Shown in pieces: positions 15,308 to 23,630 of a DNA stretch of 64,000 nucleotides. The notes beneath the pieces were generated by a model. That model ran no database searches. It was given only the letters and a program-made list of their open reading frames with translations, and was not told where the DNA came from. Position numbers and translations under genes: made by a program. Every line of letters begins with the position of its first letter. The first letter of the stretch is position 1. The stretch comes from an uncultured Bacilli bacterium (GTDB taxonomy: Bacteria > Bacillota_I > Bacilli_A > RFN20 > CAG-288), in contig CAKVBX010000005.1 in NCBI GenBank assembly GCA_934725685.1, positions 1 to 64,000 of the forward strand, given 5' to 3'.

Positions 15308-15361
15308 TCTAGTTTTGCAAATTGGAATGCTGACTTCAGAACCGCAGTCTGTCAACACGAA

Positions 15362-15387
15362 AAAGGGCCTTCCACGGAAGGCCCTTT
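15362..15387. terminator. Bidirectional terminator between deoC and the RNase J homologue
   Basis: An 11-base stem (15362-15372 with 15377-15387) with CACG loop, A and T flanks, placed between convergent genes. Confidence 0.85.
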
Positions 15388-15394
15388 CATTTGG

Positions 15395-17143
15395 TTAACG
15401 GGGATCGACTTTTTCAAGCTGATCGATATCGAGAATCTGGAAGAAGACCATCGGTTCCTTATCGGTGTTCTTGATGAGGTAACGGGTGATCTTGTCCGTG
15501 ATTTTCTTCGACATCTCCGGAATGGAGACTCTCTTTTCGCTGTTGACGAGCAGATTGTTGAGGGAGTTGTCGATGATTTGATTGATCTGGTTGAGAATCG
15601 GTTCACTGTCCTTCAGATAGAGGAATCCCTTCATCTGAATATCCGGAGCGGAAAGAATCTTTTTCTGCTTGGTGGAAATCGTGACGCCGATGACGACGAT
15701 GCCGCCGTCTGCCATCTTGGTGCGTTCTTCGATGGCGGCTTCCTTGACGTCACCGACGGAGGCACCATCGACCATGACATCTCCATTGCGGACAAGGATG
15801 TTGCGGTGAATCATTCTGCCGTTTTCGTCGAAGGCGAGCGCCATACCATTATCATAGACAAAGGTGTTGAAATGGTTCAGGCCGATGCCGAGATCGATGG
15901 CGAGGGTGGCGTTTGCCATAAGGAGACGGAAGTCACCTTTGACTGGCAGGTAGTATCTCGGACGGAAGAGGGAAATCATCAGCTTGAGGTCTTCCTGTCT
16001 CGCATGCATGGAGGAGACTTCTTTTCTCGAGAGAGTCAGAACGTGGCAGTCAGTGCGATAAATGGTATCGGCCGTATCGACGGCGAGGACTTCCGTTCCC
16101 GGAACGGAAGGAGCGCAGTTGACCCAGGTATCAGTGGTCTCAAGACGGAGTCCATTGACGCTTCCGTAGCAGATTTCCTTTGAATAGTTGAATAGGTTGT
16201 CACCGCTTCCGGTGACGAGGATGATGACATCCTTCGGGGGATACTTTTTGATGTCGGCGATGCTGATTCTCATCTCGGGCGGGATGACGATATCGCCGAT
16301 TTTTGCCATGGCATCGAAGAAGGCAGTCTGCTCCGGATTGGCGATACAAATCTTCTTGCGGTAGCGGATGGCGAGATTGATGACTTCCTGAATATTGTAG
16401 AAGTTCTGGTTGTAAATGGAGATGAAGGTCTTTCCGGTCGGATCCTCAAAGAGGCTCTTGATTTGTTCCGTGATTTTGTGATTCGGGGAAGAGATGCCGG
16501 GCTGATCGGCCGCTTCACTCTCTGTCATGAGGAGGAAGGTTTTTTCGTTCTCGGAGAGTCTTGCGACCTTGGGAAGGTCGAACTGATACCCTTTGAGCGG
16601 GGAATAATCCGAGATGAAGTCGGAGGTGTAGACGATGTTGCCGAGGCGTGTCCGCAAGGCAAAACCGAATGATTCCGCGACGGAGTGTGTTGTCTGGAAA
16701 AGCTCAAAGACATGGCCGGCAATAGTGATGGTGTCACTCGGATTGACCGGGATGAAATCGTAGCTGGAGAGCTTCTTGAATTTGCTTCCATAGGTGTTCT
16801 TGATGATGGATATTGTGGTCTGTGTGGCGTAGACGGGGGCTCTGCAGACGTTGAGAAGATAGGGGAGCGCTCCGTACTGGTCGTCATGACCATGGGTGAT
16901 GATAATTGCCTTGACCCGGTTTGCGATGTTCTTCAGATAAGTGAAATCCGGGATGATGAAATCGACACCTGGCATGGCGCTGGTCGGATACTTCAGACCG
17001 GCTTCGATGACGAAGGCGTCATTGTTGACTTCGATGACATAACAGTTTTTTCCCATTTCGTCCATGCCGCCTAAAGCGACGACCTTGATCGGATAATTTC
17101 CGATTTCGTTGACGAATGGGGTCATTGTTTCGTTGTTTTCCAT
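15395..17143 (-). CDS. RNase J homologue with altered metal-binding residues
   Basis: A 582-residue metallo-beta-lactamase/beta-CASP protein of the RNase J family, which processes and degrades mRNA from the 5' end. The fold is clear from the start (VVALGGMDEMGKNCYVIEV) through the THGHDD motif to a C-terminal RNase J domain. Key sites depart from the norm: HxHxDH reads H84-G-H86-D-D88-Gln89; the TGDFK strand reads TSDFI; the HxSGH block reads SSMHARQEDL; and the PVHGE loop reads PV-Lys402-GD. The histidine in FQTTHSVAESFG is kept. In family terms the ligands for one metal remain and those for the second are lost. It may be a J2-like partner of an active RNase J elsewhere, as a pair is common in Bacilli. 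Monocistronic. Confidence 0.88.
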   Translation of the reverse strand: MENNETMTPFVNEIGNYPIKVVALGGMDEMGKNCYVIEVNNDAFVIEAGLKYPTSAMPGVDFIIPDFTYLKNIANRVKAIIITHGHDDQYGALPYLLNVCRAPVYATQTTISIIKNTYGSKFKKLSSYDFIPVNPSDTITIAGHVFELFQTTHSVAESFGFALRTRLGNIVYTSDFISDYSPLKGYQFDLPKVARLSENEKTFLLMTESEAADQPGISSPNHKITEQIKSLFEDPTGKTFISIYNQNFYNIQEVINLAIRYRKKICIANPEQTAFFDAMAKIGDIVIPPEMRISIADIKKYPPKDVIILVTGSGDNLFNYSKEICYGSVNGLRLETTDTWVNCAPSVPGTEVLAVDTADTIYRTDCHVLTLSRKEVSSMHARQEDLKLMISLFRPRYYLPVKGDFRLLMANATLAIDLGIGLNHFNTFVYDNGMALAFDENGRMIHRNILVRNGDVMVDGASVGDVKEAAIEERTKMADGGIVVIGVTISTKQKKILSAPDIQMKGFLYLKDSEPILNQINQIIDNSLNNLLVNSEKRVSIPEMSKKITDKITRYLIKNTDKEPMVFFQILDIDQLEKVDPR

Positions 17144-17270
17144 AGATGATAATAACCTTTCAAATAAAATGTGTCCTCTAATAAGGATAGATGGATTCCC
17201 TGTTCTTGCACGACTATATGACTCTATCTATAAAAATACTCTATTTGTCCTGAATTATCAATGAATCTGA

Positions 17271-18038
17271 TTACTTTTCGTCAAGTTCGAGAAAGACGGG
17301 GCAGTGGTCGGAGCCATAGACATCGTTCAGAATCTCGCTCTTCTTCACTCGGGGGAGCAAATCTTCCGAAATCAGCATGTAATCGAGTCTCCAACCCGCA
17401 TTGGTCTTTCTCGCATTGCGGAAATAGGACCAATAGGAATATTTCTTCTCTTCCGGATGGAGATAGCGGAAGGTATCGACAAAACCGAGGGAGAGAAGCT
17501 TCGAGAACTCGGCACGCTCCTCATCGGTGAAACCGGCGGAATGGTGATTGCTGCTCGGATTCTTGAGGTCGATTTCCTCATGGGCGACATTGAGATCGCC
17601 GGTGACGATGACACTCTTCTTTTTCATAAGGGAAGAGAGATAATCCCGGAGTTCTTTTTCGAATTCCATACGGAAGGGGAGACGCTTCAGTTCTTCTCCA
17701 GAGTTCGGAACATAGAGCGTGACAAAATAGAAATCCTCGAATTCGAGGGTGGTCGCCCTTCCTTCGTCATCGTATTTTCCATCGAGAAGTCCGTAGTGGA
17801 CAGAGAGCGGATGTTTCTTTGTGAGGACAGCGGTTCCACTGTACCCCTTTTTGACCTTGGAGACGGTCCAGTAAGCCTCATAGCCTTCCGGAACAAAGGG
17901 AAAGTCTTTGTGCTCGGTCTCGGAGAGTTTGAGCTCCTCGATGCCGATCAGGTCAGGAGAAATCGGAAACCATTCGGAAAGGCGGTCTTTTCCTAGATAC
18001 GCCTTGATGGAATTGACATTGAAAGAGAGCAATTTCAT
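17271..18038 (-). CDS. xthA: Exodeoxyribonuclease III (AP endonuclease)
   Basis: DNA repair enzyme of the EEP fold that nicks abasic sites and trims 3' blocks. The 255-residue protein starts MKLLSFNVNSIK and has the metal Glu in GIEELKL, the catalytic VTGDLNVAHEEIDL, AGWRLDYMLIS and the final GSDHCPVFLEL. I chose the ATG at 18038, not the longer start at 18113, because its ATGA overlaps the aguB stop by 4 bases, GAGGAT precedes it and family members begin here. It is the third gene of the agu operon, an unusual partner. Confidence 0.94.
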   Translation of the reverse strand: MKLLSFNVNSIKAYLGKDRLSEWFPISPDLIGIEELKLSETEHKDFPFVPEGYEAYWTVSKVKKGYSGTAVLTKKHPLSVHYGLLDGKYDDEGRATTLEFEDFYFVTLYVPNSGEELKRLPFRMEFEKELRDYLSSLMKKKSVIVTGDLNVAHEEIDLKNPSSNHHSAGFTDEERAEFSKLLSLGFVDTFRYLHPEEKKYSYWSYFRNARKTNAGWRLDYMLISEDLLPRVKKSEILNDVYGSDHCPVFLELDEK

Positions 18039-18907
18039 TTCTGATCCTCGCTGGCATCCGATTTCAGAATGTCGTGGTACATTTCCGGCCTTCTGTCGCG
18101 GAAGATGCCCCAATCGCGCCGATTCTTACGGATTTGTTCAAGATCATAGGAATGTAAGAGAATTCCTTCTTCCTCTCTGTTGAGGCTTTCGACGATGGTG
18201 CCGGTCTCATCGGTCATGAAGGAGGAACCGAAGAACTTCATGGAAGAGTTCTTTTCCTTTTCGATGCCGACGCGGTTGCTGGCGATGACCGGCATGATGT
18301 TGAGGGCGCTCTGACCGATCATGGCATTTCTCCAGTGCGGCATGGAATCTTTGTCAAGGACCGGTTCCGAGCCGATGGCCGTGGGGAAGAGAAGATAATC
18401 CGCACCCTTGAGGGCAAGAATTCTTCCGGTCTCCAAAAACCACTGATCCCAGCAAATGCCGATACCGACATTGCCGGCTTTACTGTGGAACACCTGGTAA
18501 CCGGTATCGCCCGGCGTGAAGTAGAATTTCTCCTCGTAGCATTCGCCCGTGGGAATGTGGGTCTTGCGGTAGAGGCCGAGTCTTCTTCCGTCCTTATCGA
18601 TGACGCAAATGGAATTGAAATAGCAGCATCCCCGTTTTTCGAAGAAAGAGACAGGAATGACGATTTCCTGTTCTTTTGCCAGGTTTTCGAAGTATTCAAG
18701 GGTCTTAGAATTCTGGTATTCTTCCGCAAAATCGAAGCGGTCATAGTCTTCAATCTGGCAGAAGTAGTTCCGTTCGAAAAGCTCCTGGAGAAGAATCAGA
18801 TCCGCTCCTTTTTTCTTGGCTTCTTTGATGAAGGAAGTCTCTTTTTTCAGATTTTCCTCATAGTCATGAGAACAGCTCATCTGGCTCAGTGCCAATGTGA
18901 CTTTCAT
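18035..18907 (-). CDS. aguB: N-carbamoylputrescine amidase
   Basis: A 290-residue carbon-nitrogen hydrolase that turns N-carbamoylputrescine into putrescine, ammonia and CO2. The catalytic triad is visible: Glu in LLQELFERNYF, Lys in YRKTHIP and Cys152 in GICWDQWF. The IPTGECYEEKFYFTPGD and CWDQWFLETGR segments are typical of AguB. Its ATG overlaps the aguA stop by 4 bases and its stop overlaps the xthA start by 4 bases, so all three are translationally coupled. Confidence 0.96.
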   Translation of the reverse strand: MKVTLALSQMSCSHDYEENLKKETSFIKEAKKKGADLILLQELFERNYFCQIEDYDRFDFAEEYQNSKTLEYFENLAKEQEIVIPVSFFEKRGCCYFNSICVIDKDGRRLGLYRKTHIPTGECYEEKFYFTPGDTGYQVFHSKAGNVGIGICWDQWFLETGRILALKGADYLLFPTAIGSEPVLDKDSMPHWRNAMIGQSALNIMPVIASNRVGIEKEKNSSMKFFGSSFMTDETGTIVESLNREEEGILLHSYDLEQIRKNRRDWGIFRDRRPEMYHDILKSDASEDQK

Positions 18908-20046
18908 AAATCTTCATCCTCCGGTTCTAAAGGGTAATGTTCCATATACGGAATCTGCTTGGTGATGCAGTGGATGTTTCCGCCACCGAGAAGTATTTCC
19001 CTGGAAGCGATTGGAATGATTTCCTTGCTGTCGCCGTAGAATTCCTTCAGGATGGAATAGGCAATCTCATCTTCTTCCGTGTTGAACTTCGGAAGAAGCA
19101 GGAACTTCTCTCCCATATAGAAGTTGACATAACTTCCGGCGAGTCTTCTCCCCGCCATCCGTTTGACGGCACTTTCATTGAGGCCGAGTCCCCTGGCTTC
19201 CTCTTCTGTCATGTACATGGTTTTTGGAAGTGGCATGCGGATGATGGTGAGGGGTCTTCCTTTGGCATCCGTCTCGTTCTTCAGATAGTCATAATCCGCA
19301 TGGGATCTTTCGTACTGGGGGTCCCTCGGGTCATCTGACCAGGCGAGCAGGACGACCCCGGGCTTCAAGAAACAGCATATGTTGTCGACATGGCCGTCGG
19401 TTTCATCCTCGTAGACACCATAGGGTAAGAAGAGGACTTTCTCGACATTGAGTGTCTCCTTCAGCGTTTTTTCGATTTCCTCCCTGGAGAGGGACGGATT
19501 TCTTCCGGGAGATAACAGACATTCTTCCGTCGTGAGAAGAGTTCCCTCTCCGTCGGTATGGATGCTTCCTCCTTCGAGAATGAAATCCTTTTTCGCATAG
19601 CGGTGAATCATCACTTCAAGAAGGAAAGCCTGAGAGAGATGGTTGTCATCGTCATAAGGACTGTAGAGCCCGTCAAAAGTGCCACCCCAGGCATTGAAAC
19701 CGAAATCGATACCCAAAAGGCGGTGTTCGTCCTCGTTCTTCAAGAAGACGGGGAGAGAATCTCTGGCCCAGCTATCATCATAGCGGAGACGGAGAATGTG
19801 GGTGTTCTCCATTTCGAAGCGGCGGACAGTGCGGTAATCGATTCTCGGATCGATGACGACAATCACACGCTCGAAACGGGCGATTGCCTCGACGACAGAG
19901 AGAAATTCCTCGATGGCCGGTACGGCATTTTCACGCCACGTGTCTTTGCGGTAAGGCACTAAAACAACAGAGGCCCAGTGCTTTTCACCCTCAAAGGGAA
20001 AGACATAACCTTTGACGGATTCGAGATCTTTAAGAATAGAGTTCAT
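18904..20046 (-). CDS. aguA: Agmatine deiminase
   Basis: Converts agmatine to N-carbamoylputrescine and ammonia, the step before AguB. The 380-residue pentein fold has the family blocks DDSWARDSLP, ILEGGSIHTDGEGTLLTTEE, YEDETDGHVDNICCF and SYVNFY, and the catalytic Cys360 in LLGGGNIHC. The strand DFGFNAWGG is also characteristic. It begins the aguA-aguB-xthA operon from a good promoter at 20075. Together they form the two-step agmatine route to putrescine; no arginine decarboxylase or agmatine antiporter is in the window, so agmatine is presumably imported. Confidence 0.97.
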   Translation of the reverse strand: MNSILKDLESVKGYVFPFEGEKHWASVVLVPYRKDTWRENAVPAIEEFLSVVEAIARFERVIVVIDPRIDYRTVRRFEMENTHILRLRYDDSWARDSLPVFLKNEDEHRLLGIDFGFNAWGGTFDGLYSPYDDDNHLSQAFLLEVMIHRYAKKDFILEGGSIHTDGEGTLLTTEECLLSPGRNPSLSREEIEKTLKETLNVEKVLFLPYGVYEDETDGHVDNICCFLKPGVVLLAWSDDPRDPQYERSHADYDYLKNETDAKGRPLTIIRMPLPKTMYMTEEEARGLGLNESAVKRMAGRRLAGSYVNFYMGEKFLLLPKFNTEEDEIAYSILKEFYGDSKEIIPIASREILLGGGNIHCITKQIPYMEHYPLEPEDEDL

Positions 20047-20074
20047 TTTTTATGTTCTTTATTTTGTACAAAAT

Positions 20075-20103
20075 ATTATATAAAATAGAAATGCGTTTTC
20101 CAA
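20075..20103 (-). promoter_or_regulatory. Promoter of aguA-aguB-xthA
   Basis: On the minus strand TTGGAA (20098-20103), 17-base spacer, TATAAT (20075-20080), about 30 bases before the aguA ATG. Confidence 0.65.
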
Positions 20104-20116
20104 TGGAGGAAATCAT

Positions 20117-20650
20117 ATGAAAATTCTTATGGTAGTGACGGATGGTTTCGAGGACATTGAAGCTGTTGGAACTCTTGCCATACTCCGCCGTGCAAAATTG
20201 GATGTGACCTTTGCGGCCATTGATAATGACCAGGCCACGGGACGCTATGGGCTCGTCTCTTCCATGATGACTGATCTTAACACCGTGGATTTCTCGACCT
20301 ATGACTGTCTTGTCATCCCTGGCGGTCCGGAATATATCGCGGAAGAAAATAACCCGAAGTTCCTGGATATGATTCTGAATTTCAATTCCCGTGGTAAGCT
20401 GATTGCCGCCATCTGCGCCGGTCCGACCATTTTAGGTCGTCTCGGGCTTCTCAAAGGAAAGGATTACACCTGTTTCACTTCGATGAACGAAGATTTCGGT
20501 GGTACTTATCACGATGATTACGCTGTCATGGATGGTAACATTATCACCGGAAAGAGTGCAGCAGCCACCATCGATTTTGCCTTTCTCATCGTGAAAGCAT
20601 TGATGGGAGAACAGTACGAAAAAGAAGTGAAGGCTTCCATCTATTACTGA
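20117..20650 (+). CDS. DJ-1/PfpI family protein
   Basis: A 177-residue DJ-1/ThiJ/PfpI fold protein. The nucleophile-elbow cysteine lies in AAICAGPTILGRLGLL and the acidic partner in VTDGFEDIEAVG; LVIPGGPEYI is the usual strand-turn. Known relatives are glyoxalase III, deglycase-like or chaperone proteins, but the exact activity is not settled for this subgroup. Ribosome binding site TGGAGGAAATC. It precedes a CvpA-like gene by 2 bases, so the two are probably co-expressed. Confidence 0.9.
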   Translation: MKILMVVTDGFEDIEAVGTLAILRRAKLDVTFAAIDNDQATGRYGLVSSMMTDLNTVDFSTYDCLVIPGGPEYIAEENNPKFLDMILNFNSRGKLIAAICAGPTILGRLGLLKGKDYTCFTSMNEDFGGTYHDDYAVMDGNIITGKSAAATIDFAFLIVKALMGEQYEKEVKASIYY

Positions 20651-20652
20651 GC

Positions 20653-21384
20653 ATGGATATCGTAAGCATCATTATTCTCTCGCTCATCGGCCTCGGCTTA
20701 ATCATCGGTATTATCCGAGGATTTCCGACGAAGAAGCTCTCCTTTTGGATTTTCATGGGATCGTTAGGTCTCGGTTATATCGGAGGTGTGCCTTTGGCGC
20801 GGTATCTGATGGATTTGCCACTTCTTTATGACAACCTACAGCATGCATTTCTTCAGCTGATACCATCTCAGGCACCTTTCTCTGACGCGTTGTCTTCCGA
20901 GGAAGCTACACGTATCGAACAGATTAAAGCTGGTCTTACCGAACTGAAGATTCCGGGATTCTTACAAGGAGTCTTCTCGGGTAAAGTTTTGGATATTTCC
21001 GGCGCCGTCGGAGAAGCCATCGCCTCTTCCTTCGCTTATCTCACCGTCATTGCCGTCTGTTTCATTCTCATCGTGATTTTGGTCAACCTCATCAGTCACC
21101 TGATTCTCAAGTTGGTAGGAAAGGCAATCCTCGGTGAAAAAGGGAAATCCTTCTTCGGCCGCATCTTCGGCTGTCTCCTAGGCGGTTCGAAAGCAATCTT
21201 CCTCATCTTGCTTATCATGATCATTATCAGTCTTGTGAATGAACTGATGGTCAAGTTCGGTTATACGGTCTTACAGGATTGGCTCAATCAGCAGCTCTTC
21301 CTCGACCAGGCGGACACTTTTTCCATCGGTAAATTCTTTTATCAGACCTCATCATCCCTTCTCTATTGGATCAATCATCATTAA
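20653..21384 (+). CDS. CvpA-like integral membrane protein
   Basis: A 243-residue protein with N-terminal hydrophobic helices (about 3-21 and 30-47), a soluble middle (about 60-120) and two more helices (about 125-152 and 170-200). The opening IGLGLIIGIIRGFPTKKLSF and the RIFGCLLGGSKAIFLILL segment match the CvpA family in plan (known: colicin V production, linked to cell envelope integrity). I see no clear ribosome binding site. Its ATG lies 2 bases after the upstream stop, so coupling is likely. Family call moderate. Confidence 0.65.
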   Translation: MDIVSIIILSLIGLGLIIGIIRGFPTKKLSFWIFMGSLGLGYIGGVPLARYLMDLPLLYDNLQHAFLQLIPSQAPFSDALSSEEATRIEQIKAGLTELKIPGFLQGVFSGKVLDISGAVGEAIASSFAYLTVIAVCFILIVILVNLISHLILKLVGKAILGEKGKSFFGRIFGCLLGGSKAIFLILLIMIIISLVNELMVKFGYTVLQDWLNQQLFLDQADTFSIGKFFYQTSSSLLYWINHH

Positions 21385-21399
21385 GGAGTCTACTTCATC

Positions 21400-22764
21400 A
21401 TGCCATTCGAATATCATCACATGGATAAATGGGCCTTTGCCAACCTCGACTTGGTGGAAGAGGTCATCGAAAGCGGAAAAAAGCCGGCTATTTTAATTTC
21501 TGGCGCTTCTTCTTCCGGAAAGAGTTTTTCTGCCGAATTCCTTGAAAAACTCCTCAACAAGAATGGATACCATGCTGTGACAATCTCCCTTGATCAATAT
21601 AACGTTGGTCTTTCCCACATCATTCCGAACAAGGTGGAACAGCATTATTTCGGTGGCCATATTGAAAAGCTGGACGAAATCGAGGATATCATCAAAGGCA
21701 TCATTTACGATGTCAGTTTCGACAGAAAATACGACCGGGATGTCTTAGTCAGAATCCGTGAGGCACTCACCTCTTTCTTTTCTGAAGACGCTCTCGACAC
21801 TTTCATTGAAGGACTTTATCAGGAATGGAAGGTACTCAACTTCGATGAACCGACGGTCTATAATCTGAAAGAGGCTGCTGAGGATGTCCGGATTCTTCTC
21901 TCCGGTGGAAAAATCTGTGCCAAGAAATATTCCAAAGTCGTTTCGGAACGGGTTGCCTCCGACCAGATTATCGACGGCAACGACTACGATGTCATTCTTG
22001 TCGAAGGAATCTATGCCCTCGATCCGACACTTGTCCGTGCCCTCAACGATGTCGAAACCATCAAGGATTTCATTGACGGCAATCCGAAGTCTCTCTTCCT
22101 CCGCCGTATCATCCGCGATGCGAAGACCACCTCGGCTGACAATGTCTTCACTATTTCCATCTATTTCCAGTATATCGTGAAATCCTATTTCGAGACTATC
22201 TACCCTTGCAGACAGAATGCCGATGTCATTCTCAACAACGATATGACCTTCTTGGAAATGCGCTCTGGCAATCTCTATACAACAAAACAGGAAATCCATA
22301 CCTTCGATAAGGATGGTTTCGAGGCTATCCTGAAGGAATCCAAGATTCTCGATATCGTCTATCAAAAAGACACCTATCTTACCTGCGAGGCCGAAAAGGA
22401 CCGCAGCAACAACATTCTGAGAATGCGTTCGGTTTCCCTTGACGGAAAAAACTACCATGCTTCTTCCTTGGTCCATAAAGGAATCCCCAAGGTGAGAAGA
22501 GACGGAAAAATCATCCGCCCAATCAATATCCTTCTCGACGAGAACCAGTTCTCCAAAGTCTGGAAATCAGAAGGAGATGCTCTGAACGATTTTGCAAGAG
22601 CCGGATTTCAGCTTGGACCGGTCCGGTTCAAGAAGAGAATCCGCATTCTTTATCACAATCGGAGAATGACGCTCCGTGAAGTCTTGGATGACGGCTTCTA
22701 TATCGAATTCACGGAAGAGCCGACTGAATCGCTGATGAAAGAAATCAATAGCAGGCTGAAATAG
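21400..22764 (+). CDS. Uridine kinase-like P-loop kinase fused to a CYTH-like domain
   Basis: A 454-residue two-domain protein. The N-terminal part is a uridine kinase/phosphoribulokinase-like P-loop domain: Walker A ISGASSSGKSFSAEFL (about 33-48), the LDQYNVG substrate loop, the Walker B-like DVILVEGIYAL, and the lid region RRIIRDAKTTS. The C-terminal part (about 290-454) reads like a CYTH triphosphate-tunnel domain: LTCEAEKDRSNNILRMRSV and RFKKRIRILYHNRRMTLREV supply alternating charged strands, and IEFTEEP closes it. Such kinase-CYTH fusions are known from genome annotation without biochemistry, to my knowledge. Its 5' neighbours are DJ-1 and CvpA-like; a terminator follows directly. Confidence 0.78.
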   Translation: MPFEYHHMDKWAFANLDLVEEVIESGKKPAILISGASSSGKSFSAEFLEKLLNKNGYHAVTISLDQYNVGLSHIIPNKVEQHYFGGHIEKLDEIEDIIKGIIYDVSFDRKYDRDVLVRIREALTSFFSEDALDTFIEGLYQEWKVLNFDEPTVYNLKEAAEDVRILLSGGKICAKKYSKVVSERVASDQIIDGNDYDVILVEGIYALDPTLVRALNDVETIKDFIDGNPKSLFLRRIIRDAKTTSADNVFTISIYFQYIVKSYFETIYPCRQNADVILNNDMTFLEMRSGNLYTTKQEIHTFDKDGFEAILKESKILDIVYQKDTYLTCEAEKDRSNNILRMRSVSLDGKNYHASSLVHKGIPKVRRDGKIIRPINILLDENQFSKVWKSEGDALNDFARAGFQLGPVRFKKRIRILYHNRRMTLREVLDDGFYIEFTEEPTESLMKEINSRLK

Positions 22765-22791
22765 AAAATCGGAGGGAAACCTCCGATTTTT
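22765..22791. terminator. Bidirectional terminator between the kinase-CYTH gene and yjjW
   Basis: Stem AAAATCGGAGG/CCTCCGATTTT with GAAA tetraloop. It begins right after the kinase stop and touches the yjjW stop on the other strand. Confidence 0.9.
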
Positions 22792-23630
22792 CAACGGATA
22801 ACAACGTTTTCGAAACCGAGTGACTCTGCAAAGGTACGAATGGTTTCCATCTCCTCCAAGGTCGGACTCGGGTGATTTTTTAGGATACCTTTTACGCCTT
22901 GATTCCGAAAACGGATCAGGATGAGTGGAAGGTCTTTTCTGTGGCTTTCCGCAACAATATCCCGAATTCCCAAGAGACAAGCTTCCATATCCACAAGTCT
23001 CGGAACATAGACAATTCTAAGCTCAGTTATTTTACCGATTCTATCAAGATAGGAGAGGTTGCTCTTTACGACATCGTTGTCAAAACCCGTCAGTCTATGG
23101 TAGATATCCCTTTCCCATGATTTGATATCTAACATTACACCATCGCACACGTCCATCAGGGATGGATAGTCTTCTAAGGCTATCATGCCGTTAGAATCGA
23201 GTAGGCAGGAAAGACCATCCTTATGTGCGAGCGTGAAGAGCTCTTCCAGAAATTTCGGGTAAAGCGTACATTCTCCGCCACTCACTGTGATGCCAGAGAG
23301 AAAGGAACCGTTTTTATGGACGCGCTGATAGACTTCCTCGGCACTCAGATACTCGATTTTGGGAGAGGCGTGATTCTCACAGCTGCTGATACAGGTATCA
23401 CAGCCGATGCAGTAATCTTTGTCATAACAGACTTTTCCTTGGACAAGAGTGAGTGCATGAGCTGGGCAACAGGAAACACACTTGCCACAGGAGACGCATA
23501 GATTCTGTGTCTCGGGATTGTGGCAGTAAAGGCAGTGGATATTGCACCTTTGGACAAAGACCGCAGTTCTTAATCCTGGACCATCAACTGTGGAAGCTTC
23601 GATGATCCGGTTGATCGGAATGCGTTCCAT
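22791..23630 (-). CDS. yjjW: YjjW-type glycyl radical enzyme activase (radical SAM)
   Basis: A 279-residue radical SAM enzyme that would install the glycyl radical on YjjI. The SAM cluster motif is Cys29-x3-Cys33-x2-Cys36 (RCNIHCLYC). Two further ferredoxin-type clusters follow in the insert (CVSCGKCVSCCPAHAL and CIGCDTCISSCENHA), as in YjjW and unlike the simple PflA. The SAM-binding TVSGGECTLYP and DIKSW motifs are intact. Its ATG overlaps the yjjI stop by one base, so the two genes form an obligate pair. Substrate enzyme is evident from neighbourhood; in vivo chemistry unknown. Confidence 0.9.
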   Translation of the reverse strand: MERIPINRIIEASTVDGPGLRTAVFVQRCNIHCLYCHNPETQNLCVSCGKCVSCCPAHALTLVQGKVCYDKDYCIGCDTCISSCENHASPKIEYLSAEEVYQRVHKNGSFLSGITVSGGECTLYPKFLEELFTLAHKDGLSCLLDSNGMIALEDYPSLMDVCDGVMLDIKSWERDIYHRLTGFDNDVVKSNLSYLDRIGKITELRIVYVPRLVDMEACLLGIRDIVAESHRKDLPLILIRFRNQGVKGILKNHPSPTLEEMETIRTFAESLGFENVVIR

